Below are positions 43,036 through 56,807 of a DNA stretch of 64,000 nt, in pieces (within the stretch, counting starts at the first letter, position 1; each line of letters opens with the position of its first letter). This stretch comes from Clostridia bacterium (GTDB taxonomy: Bacteria; Bacillota; Limnochordia; DTU080; RSA5), in assembly GCA_002919235.1 (NCBI GenBank), contig PKEX01000006.1, forward strand, positions 1 to 64,000. Reading direction: 5' to 3'. The notes beneath the pieces are model-generated. The model saw only the letters and a list, made by a program, of their open reading frames with translations. It was not told the origin of the DNA and ran no database searches. The translations under genes and the position numbers were made by a program.

Positions 43036-43209
43036 TTGGCGATCCGGTTGGACCACGGTGTGCCCGAGCCGGTTCGGCGCCGCGAGGACGTGGTGATCGT
43101 ATGGAAAGGCCGGCGCATCGCCAAGCTGGTCTTTCCCTCGGGCAAGGTCGTCGCGTTCGACGAGCCGGTGGAGCCTGGGCCCCAAGAAGGCCAGAGGTCA
43201 TCTTCGTGA
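43036..43209 (+). CDS. 57-aa hypothetical protein (TTG start), not in supplied ORF track
   Basis: MAIRLDHGVPEPVRRREDVVIVWKGRRIAKLVFPSGKVVAFDEPVEPGPQEGQRSSS; RBS AAGGGGGG; own promoter and terminator. Confidence 0.6.
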   Translation: MAIRLDHGVPEPVRRREDVVIVWKGRRIAKLVFPSGKVVAFDEPVEPGPQEGQRSSS

Positions 43210-43226
43210 AGTGTGAAGCCGGTCGA

Positions 43227-43253
43227 GCGCCGTCATGGGGACGGCGCTTTTTT
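43227..43253 (+). terminator. Intrinsic terminator of the 57-aa ORF unit
   Basis: GCGCCGTC-ATGGG-GACGGCGC followed by TTTTTT. Confidence 0.9.
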
Positions 43254-43330
43254 CATTGGCGGAGGCTGCGAAGGGATGGGACGCGGCCACCTCGAAAGTG
43301 CCTTTATCGACCGGTAGGAGGCCTTAGATC

Positions 43331-44476
43331 TTGAAGGTCGTCATCGCGCCCGATTCGTTCAAGGGAAGCCTTCCGGCCAAGGAGGTCGCGGCGGCCATCG
43401 CCGCCGGCGTCCGCAAGGTATGGCCCGATGCCCGCATCGACTGCGTCCCGCTGGCCGACGGCGGGGAGGGAACGGTGGAGGCCCTGGTCGAGGCCACCGG
43501 CGGCCGCTTCGTCCAGGCCCGGGTGACGGGACCGCTGGGAGAGCCGGTGGAGGCCGTCTACGGGCTCTTGGGAGACGGCGAGACCGCGGTGATCGAGATG
43601 GCGGCGGCCTCGGGATTGCCGCTGGTCCCGCCGGACCGGCGGGATCCGGCCCGGGCGACGACCCGGGGCACCGGCGAGCTGATCCGGGCCGCGCTGGACC
43701 AGGGATGCCGCAGGCTGATCATCGGGATCGGCGGCAGCGCCACCAACGACGGCGGCGCCGGCATGGCGCAGGCGCTGGGCGTGTCGTTCAGGGACCGGCA
43801 CGGCCGGGAACTGCCTCCGGGGGGCCTGGCGCTGCGGGAGCTTGAGACCATCGACCTTTCGGGACTCGATCCCCGCATCCGGGAAACGGAGATCGTGGCC
43901 GCGTGCGACGTGGACAACCCTCTTTACGGCCCCCGGGGCGCCAGCGCCGTGTACGGCCCTCAAAAAGGGGCCACGCCCGAACTGGTGGAGGCACTGGACC
44001 AGGCGCTGCGCCGCTACGCGGAGGTGCTCTATAGGGATCTGGGCATCGACGTTCAGGCGATCCCGGGCTCCGGAGCGGCAGGGGGCCTGGGGGCCGGACT
44101 GGTGGCCCTGCTGGGGGCCCAGTTGAAACCCGGGATCGAGCTGGTCCTGGAGGCCCTGGACTTTCGCCGCCGGCTGGAGGGGGCCGACCTGGTCATCGCC
44201 GCGGAAGGGGGCGTCGACCGCCAGACGGCGTTTGGGAAAGCCCCCAGCGGCGTCTTGAAGGAGGCGGCCCGCCAGGGCATCCCGGTGGTGGTGGTCGGCG
44301 GCAGCCTCTCGGACGACGCGGTCCAGCTCTACGATCACGGTTTCGCCGCGCTGGTGAGCTGCACGCCCCGGCCCATGCCGCTGGAAGAAGCCGTCGCCCG
44401 CACCCCAGCGTCGCTGGTCCAGGCGGGTGAAACCATCGCCCGCCTGGTCCAGGTCGGGCGGGAGATGTCGAGGTAA
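43331..44476 (+). CDS. glxK: Glycerate kinase
   Basis: KVVIAPDSFKGSLPAKEVAAAIAAGV; GGSATNDGGAGMAQALG. Confidence 0.95.
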   Translation: MKVVIAPDSFKGSLPAKEVAAAIAAGVRKVWPDARIDCVPLADGGEGTVEALVEATGGRFVQARVTGPLGEPVEAVYGLLGDGETAVIEMAAASGLPLVPPDRRDPARATTRGTGELIRAALDQGCRRLIIGIGGSATNDGGAGMAQALGVSFRDRHGRELPPGGLALRELETIDLSGLDPRIRETEIVAACDVDNPLYGPRGASAVYGPQKGATPELVEALDQALRRYAEVLYRDLGIDVQAIPGSGAAGGLGAGLVALLGAQLKPGIELVLEALDFRRRLEGADLVIAAEGGVDRQTAFGKAPSGVLKEAARQGIPVVVVGGSLSDDAVQLYDHGFAALVSCTPRPMPLEEAVARTPASLVQAGETIARLVQVGREMSR

Positions 44477-44493
44477 GGAGGTTCATCTCGCCC

Positions 44494-45360
44494 ATGGCAT
44501 GCCGAATCATCGACGGGAAAGCCATCGCCGCCGAGATTACGCAAGAGCTGAAAGGGAAGGTGGCGGAGTTCACCAGGAGGTACGGCTCGCCCCCGCTCCT
44601 CTCGGTGGTGCTGGTCGGCGACGACCCCGCGTCCCACGTGTACGTGCGGAGGAAGGAGCGGGCTTGTGGGGAGGTGGGGATCGGGTTTGAGCGGCACCAT
44701 CTCCCCGCCGGGACGTCCCAAGCCGAGCTCGTGGAACTGGTCCGCCGCCTCGGCCGGCGAAGCGACGTCGACGGCATCCTGGTCCAGCTTCCCCTCCCGG
44801 ACTCCATCTCGGAGCAGGCGATTTTGGCCGAGGTCGATCCCGCCAAGGACGTGGACGGGTTTCATCCGGTCAACGCCGGGCTCCTCTTCACCGGGGGAAA
44901 AGGCATCGTTCCCGGAACACCCCGGGGCATCCTCGAGCTCATCCGGAGGACGGGCATCGAGCTCCAAGGAAAGGAAGCCGTCGTCGTCGGGCGCAGCAAT
45001 ATCGTGGGCAAGCCCACCGCCATGCTGTTGCTGCAGGAGAACGCCACCGTCACCCTGGCTCATTCCCGGACCCGCGATCTCGCGGCGGTCTGCCGCCGTG
45101 CCGACGTGCTGGTGGTGGCGGCCGGCCGGCCGCGCCTCATCACCGCGGAGCACGTAAAGCCCGGCGCCGTGGTGATTGACGTCGGGGTCAACCGGATGCC
45201 CGACGGGAGCCTTGCCGGCGACGTGGATTTCGAGAGCGTGAAAGAGGTGGCAGGTTACCTCACGCCGGTGCCGGGCGGGGTCGGGCCGATGACCATCGCC
45301 ATGCTCCTCTCCAACACCCTGGAAGCGGCGGCCGCCCGCCGGGAGGCCGCTGGCTCATAG
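44494..45360 (+). CDS. folD: Bifunctional methylenetetrahydrofolate dehydrogenase/cyclohydrolase
   Basis: VGDDPASHVYVRRKERACGEVGI; PLPDSI; VVGRSNIVGKPTAMLLLQENATVTLAHSRT. Confidence 0.96.
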   Translation: MACRIIDGKAIAAEITQELKGKVAEFTRRYGSPPLLSVVLVGDDPASHVYVRRKERACGEVGIGFERHHLPAGTSQAELVELVRRLGRRSDVDGILVQLPLPDSISEQAILAEVDPAKDVDGFHPVNAGLLFTGGKGIVPGTPRGILELIRRTGIELQGKEAVVVGRSNIVGKPTAMLLLQENATVTLAHSRTRDLAAVCRRADVLVVAAGRPRLITAEHVKPGAVVIDVGVNRMPDGSLAGDVDFESVKEVAGYLTPVPGGVGPMTIAMLLSNTLEAAAARREAAGS

Positions 45361-46278
45361 GCCTTGAGGCGCCACGAACTCGATGACCACGGGCCAGTGG
45401 TCCGAGGCGTCTGACGGCACCACCTCGGCCGCGGCCAGCAGCGGCAAGAGGGCGGTGTGGACAAAGGCGTAGTCGATGCGGCTCTGCGGCGACGGGGCGG
45501 GGAAGGTGGAGCCGTCTCCCTCGCCGGCGGCGACGTGAGCGTCGTGCCATGGGGCCTCCCAGAGAAACGGGGCGTCGTGCGCTAGGCGTTCCGGGGGAGA
45601 GTTGAAATCGCCCAGGATCACCGTGGGGTAGGGCGACGCGGCCACCAGCTCGGCCAGAGCGTTGAGCTGCAAGACCCGCTCGCGGCCGTCGACGCTGAGG
45701 TGGGTGCCGTAGAGCCTCACCGTGGTTCCCCAGATCTGAACATCGATCCACAAGACGTTGCGGGGCTCGTTTCTGCCCAGCCGCGGCAGGTAGGCGGCGC
45801 CGGCTCCGGCGATGGGCAGCCGCGAGAGAAAGAGGTTTCCATAGCGCGCAGTAGTCCCCGGAGAGGTGTGAAGGAGCGACCGCGTGGTCAGCGCGGGGGC
45901 GAAATGGACGTAGGGCATGTCCAGCGAGCGGGCAAGGTAGGCCACCTGGTCAATGAAACCGCTCCTGCGCCAGTGCTGGTCCACCTCGGAGAGGAACACG
46001 ACGTCGGCGGCCAGCCGGGAGAGGGTTTCCACCGCCCGGTCCAAGTCGACGCGGCCCTGGACCGGGCGGCCGTGGCGGATGTTGAACGCGGCCAGGCGCA
46101 GGCGCCGGGCGGGAGCGGCGGCCTCTGGGCCGCTTTGGACGGTGGGACCGGCGGCGCCGGGGCCATCGGCCTCCAAGCGGACGGCGGCCCATCCGGCCAG
46201 CGCGACGGCGGATACCAGGATGAGTCCCATCACCTGTGCCAGCGGAAGGCCCGCGGCGAGTCGAAGCGCAGGTTTCAT
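45355..46278 (-). CDS. Endonuclease/exonuclease/phosphatase family protein, membrane-anchored
   Basis: N-terminal TM; AAFNIRHGR, FLSEVDQHW, LYGTHLSVDGR, ILGDFNSPPE, SDASDHWPVV. Confidence 0.88.
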   Translation of the reverse strand: MKPALRLAAGLPLAQVMGLILVSAVALAGWAAVRLEADGPGAAGPTVQSGPEAAAPARRLRLAAFNIRHGRPVQGRVDLDRAVETLSRLAADVVFLSEVDQHWRRSGFIDQVAYLARSLDMPYVHFAPALTTRSLLHTSPGTTARYGNLFLSRLPIAGAGAAYLPRLGRNEPRNVLWIDVQIWGTTVRLYGTHLSVDGRERVLQLNALAELVAASPYPTVILGDFNSPPERLAHDAPFLWEAPWHDAHVAAGEGDGSTFPAPSPQSRIDYAFVHTALLPLLAAAEVVPSDASDHWPVVIEFVAPQGL

Positions 46279-46408
46279 ACCACGGCTCCAGCTGCGGCGA
46301 AGTGGCGGATCGACACCTTGAGGTTCGGCCGGAGCCGAGCCTTCCCCTCTTGGCAAGTGGTGCCGGAGCCGGGCATAGCGTTACCCCGGGCGCCGCGAGG
46401 GGGAGGTC

Positions 46409-46624
46409 GTGTCCGCCATGGTCTGGCTGCTGACGGCGAGCCTCGCCGTGCTGCTGGTCTCCAATCTGTGGCTGCTGCGGGAAGTGGAGCGCCTCAGCGC
46501 CCGGTTCGAGGCATGCCAGAAGGAAGTGCTGGCCCTGGAGGCCCGGGTGGTACGGCTTACGGCGCTGGTGGATCTTCTTCACCATCCGCCGACGGACCCA
46601 GATGGCGCTGCAGGCGCCGGATGA
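46409..46624 (+). CDS. Small TM plus coiled-coil hypothetical protein
   Basis: MVWLLTASLAVLLVSNLWLLREVERLSARFEACQKEVLALEARV. Confidence 0.45.
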   Translation: MSAMVWLLTASLAVLLVSNLWLLREVERLSARFEACQKEVLALEARVVRLTALVDLLHHPPTDPDGAAGAG

Positions 46625-47318
46625 ACGCCCGGCTGAGCTCTTGGTCTTCCGCAGCGCTGAGCAGCGCGGGGACAGCCGCCGTCAAAGGGACGGCCCACGG
46701 CGGGGGCTCCGAGAGAGGGAGATAGAACCGGGGCTCCTCGCCGTCGCCGATGGGAGCCAGCAGCCCCGTGCGGGCCAGCCGTTCGGCGTCGCCTTGGGGG
46801 AGCACCAGCACATGAGGGAGCTCGCCGGCCAGCAGCGCGGCGCTCAGGGCGGCCGGCAGGTCCGGCTGGAACGTGACGACCGCCTCCCGTCCGTCGCGCA
46901 GCATCTCCGCTGCCAGGCGCGAGAGCGCGGCGCCTTCCGCCGGGCCGGCCGTGTGCCACACGTGGAAGGGCCGTGCCGGCGGCCCGCCCGAGACCGCGGC
47001 GTCTCCGGAAGGTCCCAGAAGGCGCGCCGCGGCGTAGAGCGCCGCGGAGAGAAGGATCGCGCCCGCGGCCAGGAGCGTGCGGCGGCGGGGCGGCGCCGGG
47101 CGCTCCTGGGCCGTGTCCGTATCCACCCGCTTGGCCTTTTGCGACGCGAGGATCCACGGATGGGTGCCGGCCTCGGCCGGCAGCCGTCTGGTCGCCTCCT
47201 TTAGGAGGCGGGCCTCGCGCTTTGCCCGGGCGTAGCTCCTTTGCGCCTCGCGAAACCTTTCGAAATCGGAAAGGGGCCGGCGGCCCTCCCCGGGCCTGCC
47301 TTGCGCTTTGTTGGGCAT
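46557..47318 (-). CDS. Hypothetical single-TM protein
   Basis: Start MPNKAQG..., TM RTLLAAGAILLSAALYAAARLLG; C-terminal part resembles a solute-binding fold. Confidence 0.5.
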   Translation of the reverse strand: MPNKAQGRPGEGRRPLSDFERFREAQRSYARAKREARLLKEATRRLPAEAGTHPWILASQKAKRVDTDTAQERPAPPRRRTLLAAGAILLSAALYAAARLLGPSGDAAVSGGPPARPFHVWHTAGPAEGAALSRLAAEMLRDGREAVVTFQPDLPAALSAALLAGELPHVLVLPQGDAERLARTGLLAPIGDGEEPRFYLPLSEPPPWAVPLTAAVPALLSAAEDQELSRAFIRRLQRHLGPSADGEEDPPAP

Positions 47319-47498
47319 CGTCGACCTCCGGCGGTGCGAATGGGGTACTGGACCCGTCTTTCGCAGGGTAGTATCCCGAGGCCGTGGTCTTTTCAGCCTC
47401 CCGGATGCGAGGAAATCGCAAAAGCGCGTGTAGCCGGGGCTAGGACGACCTGTTATAATCAATGACAGCAATCGCGGTGGTGAGGAGGAGAAGACCGG

Positions 47499-48382
47499 TG
47501 GAGGAGAAGGCGACATCTCGCGTCAAGGCGGGACTGGCTGAGTCGCTCAAGGGCGGCGTCATCATGGACGTGACCACGCCGGAGCAGGCCAAGATCGCGG
47601 AGGACGCCGGAGCGGTGGCGGTCATGGCTCTCGAGCGGGTTCCGGCGGACATCCGGGCCGCCGGCGGCGTGGCCCGCATGGCCGATCCCGAAGTGATCAT
47701 CCGGATCCGGGAGGCCGTCAGCATCCCGGTGATGGCCAAGGCCCGGATCGGTCACTTCGTCGAGGCCCAGATCCTCGAGGCGCTGGGCGTCGACTTCATC
47801 GACGAGAGCGAAGTGCTCACCCCGGCGGACGACAAGTATCACATCGACAAGCACGCGTTCAAGGTGCCTTTCGTCTGTGGCGCCCGCAACCTGGGCGAAG
47901 CGCTGCGGCGCATCGGCGAGGGCGCGGCGATGATCCGCACCAAGGGCGAAGCGGGCACCGGGGACATCATCGAGGCCGTGAGGCACCTGCGCCAGGTGAA
48001 CGAGGATATCCGGCGGGTGCAAAGCGCCGGCGAAGAGGAGCTGATGGCCCTCGCCAAGGAGCTGGGCGCCCCTTATGAGCTGGTGCGCTACGTGCACCAG
48101 CACGGCAAGCTCCCGGTTCCCAACTTTGCCGCCGGCGGCGTGGCTACGCCCGCGGACGCCGCCTTGATGATGCAGCTCGGGGCGGAAGGTGTCTTCGTCG
48201 GTTCGGGGATCTTCAAGTCGGACAACCCCGCCGCGAGGGCCAGAGCCATCGTCGAAGCCGTGGCCCACTACAACGATCCTGAAGTCCTCGCCCGGGTGTC
48301 GCGGGGCATCGGCGAAGCGATGCGAGGCGTTTACGTGGGCCAGATGCGCGAGGAGGAAAGGCTGGCCCAGCGCGGCTGGTAA
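47499..48382 (+). CDS. pdxS: Pyridoxal 5'-phosphate synthase lyase subunit
   Basis: [52 protein letters not shown]; -10 TATAAT at about 47453. Confidence 0.97.
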
Positions 48383-48489
48383 GGACGGCTCGCGCATGCG
48401 CCGGCGCCTCGCGGCTACACTACCTTCCGGCAGCAGCGGTGAGCCGGCAGGTGGCTTCCCGCCGGCAGCCGGGATGGGGGTAGTGGGCC

Positions 48490-49596
<1,107 letters not shown>

Positions 49597-49694
49597 CGGA
49601 CCAGCGGTTCACGTTCCCGCCACGCTGAGCGGAGGTCCGGGGCCAGCGCCCCAGCCCGGCTGGAGGCTTCTTTCCCGTGTGATATAATGGTCGT

Positions 49695-49712
49695 TAATGA
49701 AAGCGTTCACAA
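49695..49712. promoter_or_regulatory. Rex-like operator upstream of rex
   Basis: TAATGAA-AGCG-TTCACAA versus TTGTGAA-N4-TTCACAA; directly after extended -10 TGATATAAT at 49680-49688. Confidence 0.55.
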
Positions 49713-49733
49713 GCCCGGATCGGAGGTGGCTGG

Positions 49734-50375
49734 ATGCGCTGGAAGAAGATCTCCGATGCCGTCGTTCGGCGCCTGCCCTTATACTTAAGGGTCCTGGAGG
49801 AAGTGAGCCGGGACGAAGGGCGCAAGCTCATGTCCTCCCAGGAACTTGGCGAACGGGCGGGTGTCAGTCCAGCGCTGGTTCGCAAAGATCTGGCGTGGTT
49901 CGGCGAATTCGGCAAACAGGGCGTCGGCTACGAGGTGTCGTATTTGAAGGATGAACTGCGCCGGATCCTCAACCTCGACCGGCAGATCCGGGTGGCGCTC
50001 ATAGGGGTCGGCAGCCTGGGGCAGGCGCTGACCCGCTACAACCGCAACCGCGTCCGGCAGGACGACAGTTTCAACATCGAGATCGTCGCGCTTTTTGACA
50101 ACGATCCAGAGAAATTTGGAATGGAAGTTGACGGGATCACCATTCACCCGTTTTCCGAGTTCGAGGAGAAGACGAGAGCGCTCGATGTGCGCATGGCCAT
50201 CGTCACGGTCCCGGCCGACCAGGCACAGATGGTGGCGGACGCGGCGGTGGCGGCGGGCATCCGCGCCATCCTCAATTTCGCGCCGGTAAAACTGGTGGTC
50301 CCCGAGGGCGTTCGAGTCGCCAATGCCGATCTCAGCTTGGAGCTCCAGCGGCTCGCGTACTACCTCGACGACTGA
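49734..50375 (+). CDS. rex: Redox-sensing transcriptional repressor Rex
   Basis: ISDAVVRRLPLYLRVLEEV; SPALVRKDLAWFGEFGKQGVGYEV; VALIGVGSLGQAL. Confidence 0.96.
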   Translation: MRWKKISDAVVRRLPLYLRVLEEVSRDEGRKLMSSQELGERAGVSPALVRKDLAWFGEFGKQGVGYEVSYLKDELRRILNLDRQIRVALIGVGSLGQALTRYNRNRVRQDDSFNIEIVALFDNDPEKFGMEVDGITIHPFSEFEEKTRALDVRMAIVTVPADQAQMVADAAVAAGIRAILNFAPVKLVVPEGVRVANADLSLELQRLAYYLDD

Positions 50376-50408
50376 CGGGACGGGGCCCGGCGGAGGGGCG
50401 AGAAAGCC

Positions 50409-51386
50409 GTGAAACTTGCGCAAGAGCTTTTTTCATTGATTGGGGAAGCGCTGGTGGAAGTGGAAGCGGGCCTGCGAGCCGCGTTGGACGACGCGTCTCC
50501 CCACGCCCGTGAGGTGCTCATGCACCTGGCCGAAAGCGGGGGCAAGAGGGTCCGGCCCGTGCTCTCGCTGCTCTCCGCGGCCAGCCTGCGCGGCGAACCG
50601 GAGCCGGCGATCCCGGTGGCCGTCGCCGCCGAAATGATCCACATGGCCACTCTGGTGCACGACGACGTCATCGACCGGGCGGAGACCCGCCGCGGCCGCA
50701 AGACCGTGAACCAGATCTGGGGCAACCACGTCAGCGTCCTCGCGGGCGATGCCCTTCTGGCCAAGGCCTTGATCATCCTGGTGGAGCGCACCTCCGGCGA
50801 GATCGTCCGGATCATGTCCGACATGATCTACCGGATGTGCGAGGGAGAGATCGCCCAGCACGCTTCGCAGCACGACATGTATCAAGAGGAACAGGAATAC
50901 TTCGACCGGATTGAGAAAAAGACGGCGCTCTTCTTCGCCGCGTGCTGCAAGGCGGGCGCCCTGATGGGAGGGGCCAGCGCCGAGCAGGCGGAGGCGCTCT
51001 GGCGGTACGGGCGGCACCTGGGCATGGCGTTTCAGGTGGTCGACGATCTGCTGGACGTGAGCGCCGAGGCGCAGGTGGTCGGCAAGCCGGTGGGCAACGA
51101 TTTGCGTTCCGGGATTCTCACCCTTCCCGTGCTGCACACGCTCCGGGCCGAAGGGTACCGGGGCGAGGCGGCGGCGCTCATCGGAAAAGGCGAGGCGATT
51201 ACCGGGCCGGAGATCCAGCGGGTGCTGGAACTGGTACGCACCCGGGGGTCGGTGGAGTACGCCTTCGACGTAGCCAGGCGGTTCACCGAACAGGCGAAGG
51301 AAGCCCTTTCGGATTTTGAGGGGAGCGGCGACGTCAAGGAGATGCTCCTCCAGATCGCGGACGGCGTTCTGAACCGCTCGTTCTGA
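50409..51386 (+). CDS. Polyprenyl synthetase family protein
   Basis: [34 protein letters not shown]. Confidence 0.94.
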   Translation: MKLAQELFSLIGEALVEVEAGLRAALDDASPHAREVLMHLAESGGKRVRPVLSLLSAASLRGEPEPAIPVAVAAEMIHMATLVHDDVIDRAETRRGRKTVNQIWGNHVSVLAGDALLAKALIILVERTSGEIVRIMSDMIYRMCEGEIAQHASQHDMYQEEQEYFDRIEKKTALFFAACCKAGALMGGASAEQAEALWRYGRHLGMAFQVVDDLLDVSAEAQVVGKPVGNDLRSGILTLPVLHTLRAEGYRGEAAALIGKGEAITGPEIQRVLELVRTRGSVEYAFDVARRFTEQAKEALSDFEGSGDVKEMLLQIADGVLNRSF

Positions 51387-51439
51387 CCGGCCGCCGGAGC
51401 GGGCCGCCGGTCGCGGGCGGGTTGAAAGGAGTAGAGCGC

Positions 51440-51658
51440 GTGTTTGGAAACATCGGCGCGGCCGAGCTCATCATCATCTTGGTGCTGGCCCTGATCATCT
51501 TCGGGCCGGGAAAGCTCCCGGAGGTGGGCAAAGCCATCGGCCGCAGCATCCGCGAGTTTAAGCGGGCCCAGAGCGGGCTCGAGGACGATGAGAATGGAAC
51601 GGGAGGCGCAAAAAGCCCCTCTGAGGACAAGTCCGGCGCCGGAAAATCCGGTGAGTGA
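51440..51658 (+). CDS. tatA: Sec-independent translocase TatA/E
   Basis: [42 protein letters not shown]. Confidence 0.93.
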   Translation: MFGNIGAAELIIILVLALIIFGPGKLPEVGKAIGRSIREFKRAQSGLEDDENGTGGAKSPSEDKSGAGKSGE

Positions 51659-52424
51659 ACCGGAGGCAGAGGCCGCCGGCGCCCTTGCCGGCCCGCTGGG
51701 CCAGCTGGTCGCGATGCTCGAGGAGGAGGGAGAAGCCCTCGTCGAGCACCTGGAGGAGCTCAGGATTCGGCTCTTGATCTTCGCCGGTGCGTTTCTCGCG
51801 GCGGCGTGGGTGGGCTGGCTCGCGGCGCCCCGGGTGTTGGCCGGGTTCCAGCAGGCCGTGGGACGGCTGATCTTCGTGGCACCGGCCGAAGCGTTCATGA
51901 CGCGCCTTAGGATCGCCGGCGCGCTCGGCTTGCTGCTCTCGCTGCCGGTGGGGATCTATCAAGCGTGGCGCTTTGTGGCGCCCGCTCTTTTCCCTGAGGA
52001 AAAGCGCCTCGCGCGCCTTTTCGTGTGGGCGAGCAGCCTCCTCTTCGCAGGGGGGCTCGCCTTTGGGTACTGGGTCGTCTATCCCGTCTCTCTCTCCTTC
52101 TTCCTGCGCCTGGGTACTGAAGGCCTGCGGCCCGCCGTCGTCGTCAGTCAACACTTGTCGTTCTTTCTGGGCACCACGCTCTCGTTCGGGATCGCCTTCC
52201 AGCTCCCCGCGGCGCTGCTCCTTCTCGTCAGGGCAGGCGTCCTCACCGCAGAGCGGCTCAAAGAAGTGCGCCGGCCCGCGCTTTTCGCCTGCGTCGTCGC
52301 GGCGGCGGCGTTGACGCCGGCGGACGTGGTGTCGCTGGCGATGATGGCCGTCCCCCTGGTGTGCTTGTACGAAGCGGCGGTGTTCCTCGCGCCGCGCTTT
52401 GAGAGGGAGTCGAGTTCTGCGTGA
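51651..52424 (+). CDS. tatC: Twin-arginine translocase subunit TatC (paralogue 1)
   Basis: [60 protein letters not shown] start overlapping the tatA stop; upstream ATG 51588 possible. Confidence 0.9.
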   Translation: MSEPEAEAAGALAGPLGQLVAMLEEEGEALVEHLEELRIRLLIFAGAFLAAAWVGWLAAPRVLAGFQQAVGRLIFVAPAEAFMTRLRIAGALGLLLSLPVGIYQAWRFVAPALFPEEKRLARLFVWASSLLFAGGLAFGYWVVYPVSLSFFLRLGTEGLRPAVVVSQHLSFFLGTTLSFGIAFQLPAALLLLVRAGVLTAERLKEVRRPALFACVVAAAALTPADVVSLAMMAVPLVCLYEAAVFLAPRFERESSSA

Positions 52425-53164
52425 ATGCGCGCGTCAACCTGTGGGATCACCTGGAATTCGTCAGGATCCGGGTGCTGCGGGCGGTGGCAGCCTATGCGGG
52501 CGCGGCAGCGCTCGGTTTTGCCTTTGCTCCCCGTGTCACCCACCGGCTGATGGTGCCGGAAGCAGGGCTTTCAGGCCTGGTCTTTCTGAGCCCCACGGAA
52601 GCGCTGATCGCCCGGATCAAGCTGGCCTTGGCCCTCGGCCTCCTCATCGGCCTTCCGTTCATTTTGTACCAAGTCTGGGGGCTGTTTGTCCCGGTGATGG
52701 ACAGAAGAGCGCGCCGGGTCACCCTCGCGCTGATCCCGCTGGTTTACGCCCTCTTTGTGGCCGGCGTCGCCTTCGCTCTCACGGCGGTGCTTCCCCTGGC
52801 CGTCCGCTTCTTGCTGGGCTTTGGCGGCGCCTACCTGGAACAGGAGATCTCCGTCGGCAACTACCTCTCGTTTGTCATCGCCTTCACGCTTCCGTTCGGG
52901 CTCCTCTTTGAGCTGCCGGTGCTGATCGTGGCGCTGGCGCGCCTTGGCATTCTCCGCCCCGAAGCGCTGGCGCGGCAGCGGAAGTACGCGCTCTTCGGGA
53001 TCTTCGTCATTGCGGCCGTCCTCACCCCGCCGGATGTTGTCTCCCAGCTGATGCTGGCCGCACCGATGCTGGTCCTATACGAGGCCAGCATTCTCCTGGC
53101 CCGGCTGGCGGCGCCCAAGAGGGCTGCGCCCGGCGAGGGCGAAGACGGTGGGAGGGAGAGCTAG
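52421..53164 (+). CDS. Twin-arginine translocase subunit TatC (paralogue 2, divergent)
   Basis: LWDHLEFVRIRVL, LYQVWGLFVPVMDRRARRVTLA, YLSFVIAFTLPFGLLFELPVLIV, LTPPDVVSQLMLAAPMLVLYE. Confidence 0.9.
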   Translation: MNARVNLWDHLEFVRIRVLRAVAAYAGAAALGFAFAPRVTHRLMVPEAGLSGLVFLSPTEALIARIKLALALGLLIGLPFILYQVWGLFVPVMDRRARRVTLALIPLVYALFVAGVAFALTAVLPLAVRFLLGFGGAYLEQEISVGNYLSFVIAFTLPFGLLFELPVLIVALARLGILRPEALARQRKYALFGIFVIAAVLTPPDVVSQLMLAAPMLVLYEASILLARLAAPKRAAPGEGEDGGRES

Positions 53165-53165
53165 C

Positions 53166-56255
<3,090 letters not shown>

Positions 56256-56352
56256 TCCGGAGGCCAGGGAGGCGCCGTCCCGGCCCTGCGATCGCGGCCC
56301 GCCTCTAGACACCAAAAAACTCAACGGCAACTAGGAGGAGCGTGCGAGCAAG

Positions 56353-56763
56353 GTGCAGGTGGAGCAGACGTTCATCATCATCAAGCCCGAGGCGGTGGCC
56401 CGGGGGCTGGTAGGGGAGATCCTCTCGCGGTTTGAGCGCAAAGGGCTCACGATCCGCCGGCTGGCAGTGCGGCAGATCGAGCCTGAGCTGGCTAAGGTGC
56501 ACTACGGCCACCACGCCGACAAGCCGTTCTTCGGTGAATTGATCGAGGCCATCACCGCCGGGCCCGTGGTCATGGGCGTCCTGGAGGGACCGGGAGCCAT
56601 CGCCCACGTCCGCAACCTCATCGGGGCGACCGATCCGCTCAAAGCGGCGCCGGGCACCATCCGGGGCGACTTCGCCCTGCAGAACCCGTACAACATGGTG
56701 CACGCCTCGGACAGCCCGGAAACCGCCCGGGCGGAGATCGCCCGCTTCTTCGGCGACGAATAG
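56353..56763 (+). CDS. ndk: Nucleoside-diphosphate kinase
   Basis: EQTFIIIKPEAVARGLVGEIL; VVMGVLEGPGAI; NMVHASDSPETARAEIARFF. Confidence 0.95.
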   Translation: MQVEQTFIIIKPEAVARGLVGEILSRFERKGLTIRRLAVRQIEPELAKVHYGHHADKPFFGELIEAITAGPVVMGVLEGPGAIAHVRNLIGATDPLKAAPGTIRGDFALQNPYNMVHASDSPETARAEIARFFGDE

Positions 56764-56807
56764 GGAAACCGGCGGCCCGTGCGCACGGCGAGGCGGGATG
56801 CGGCGCC

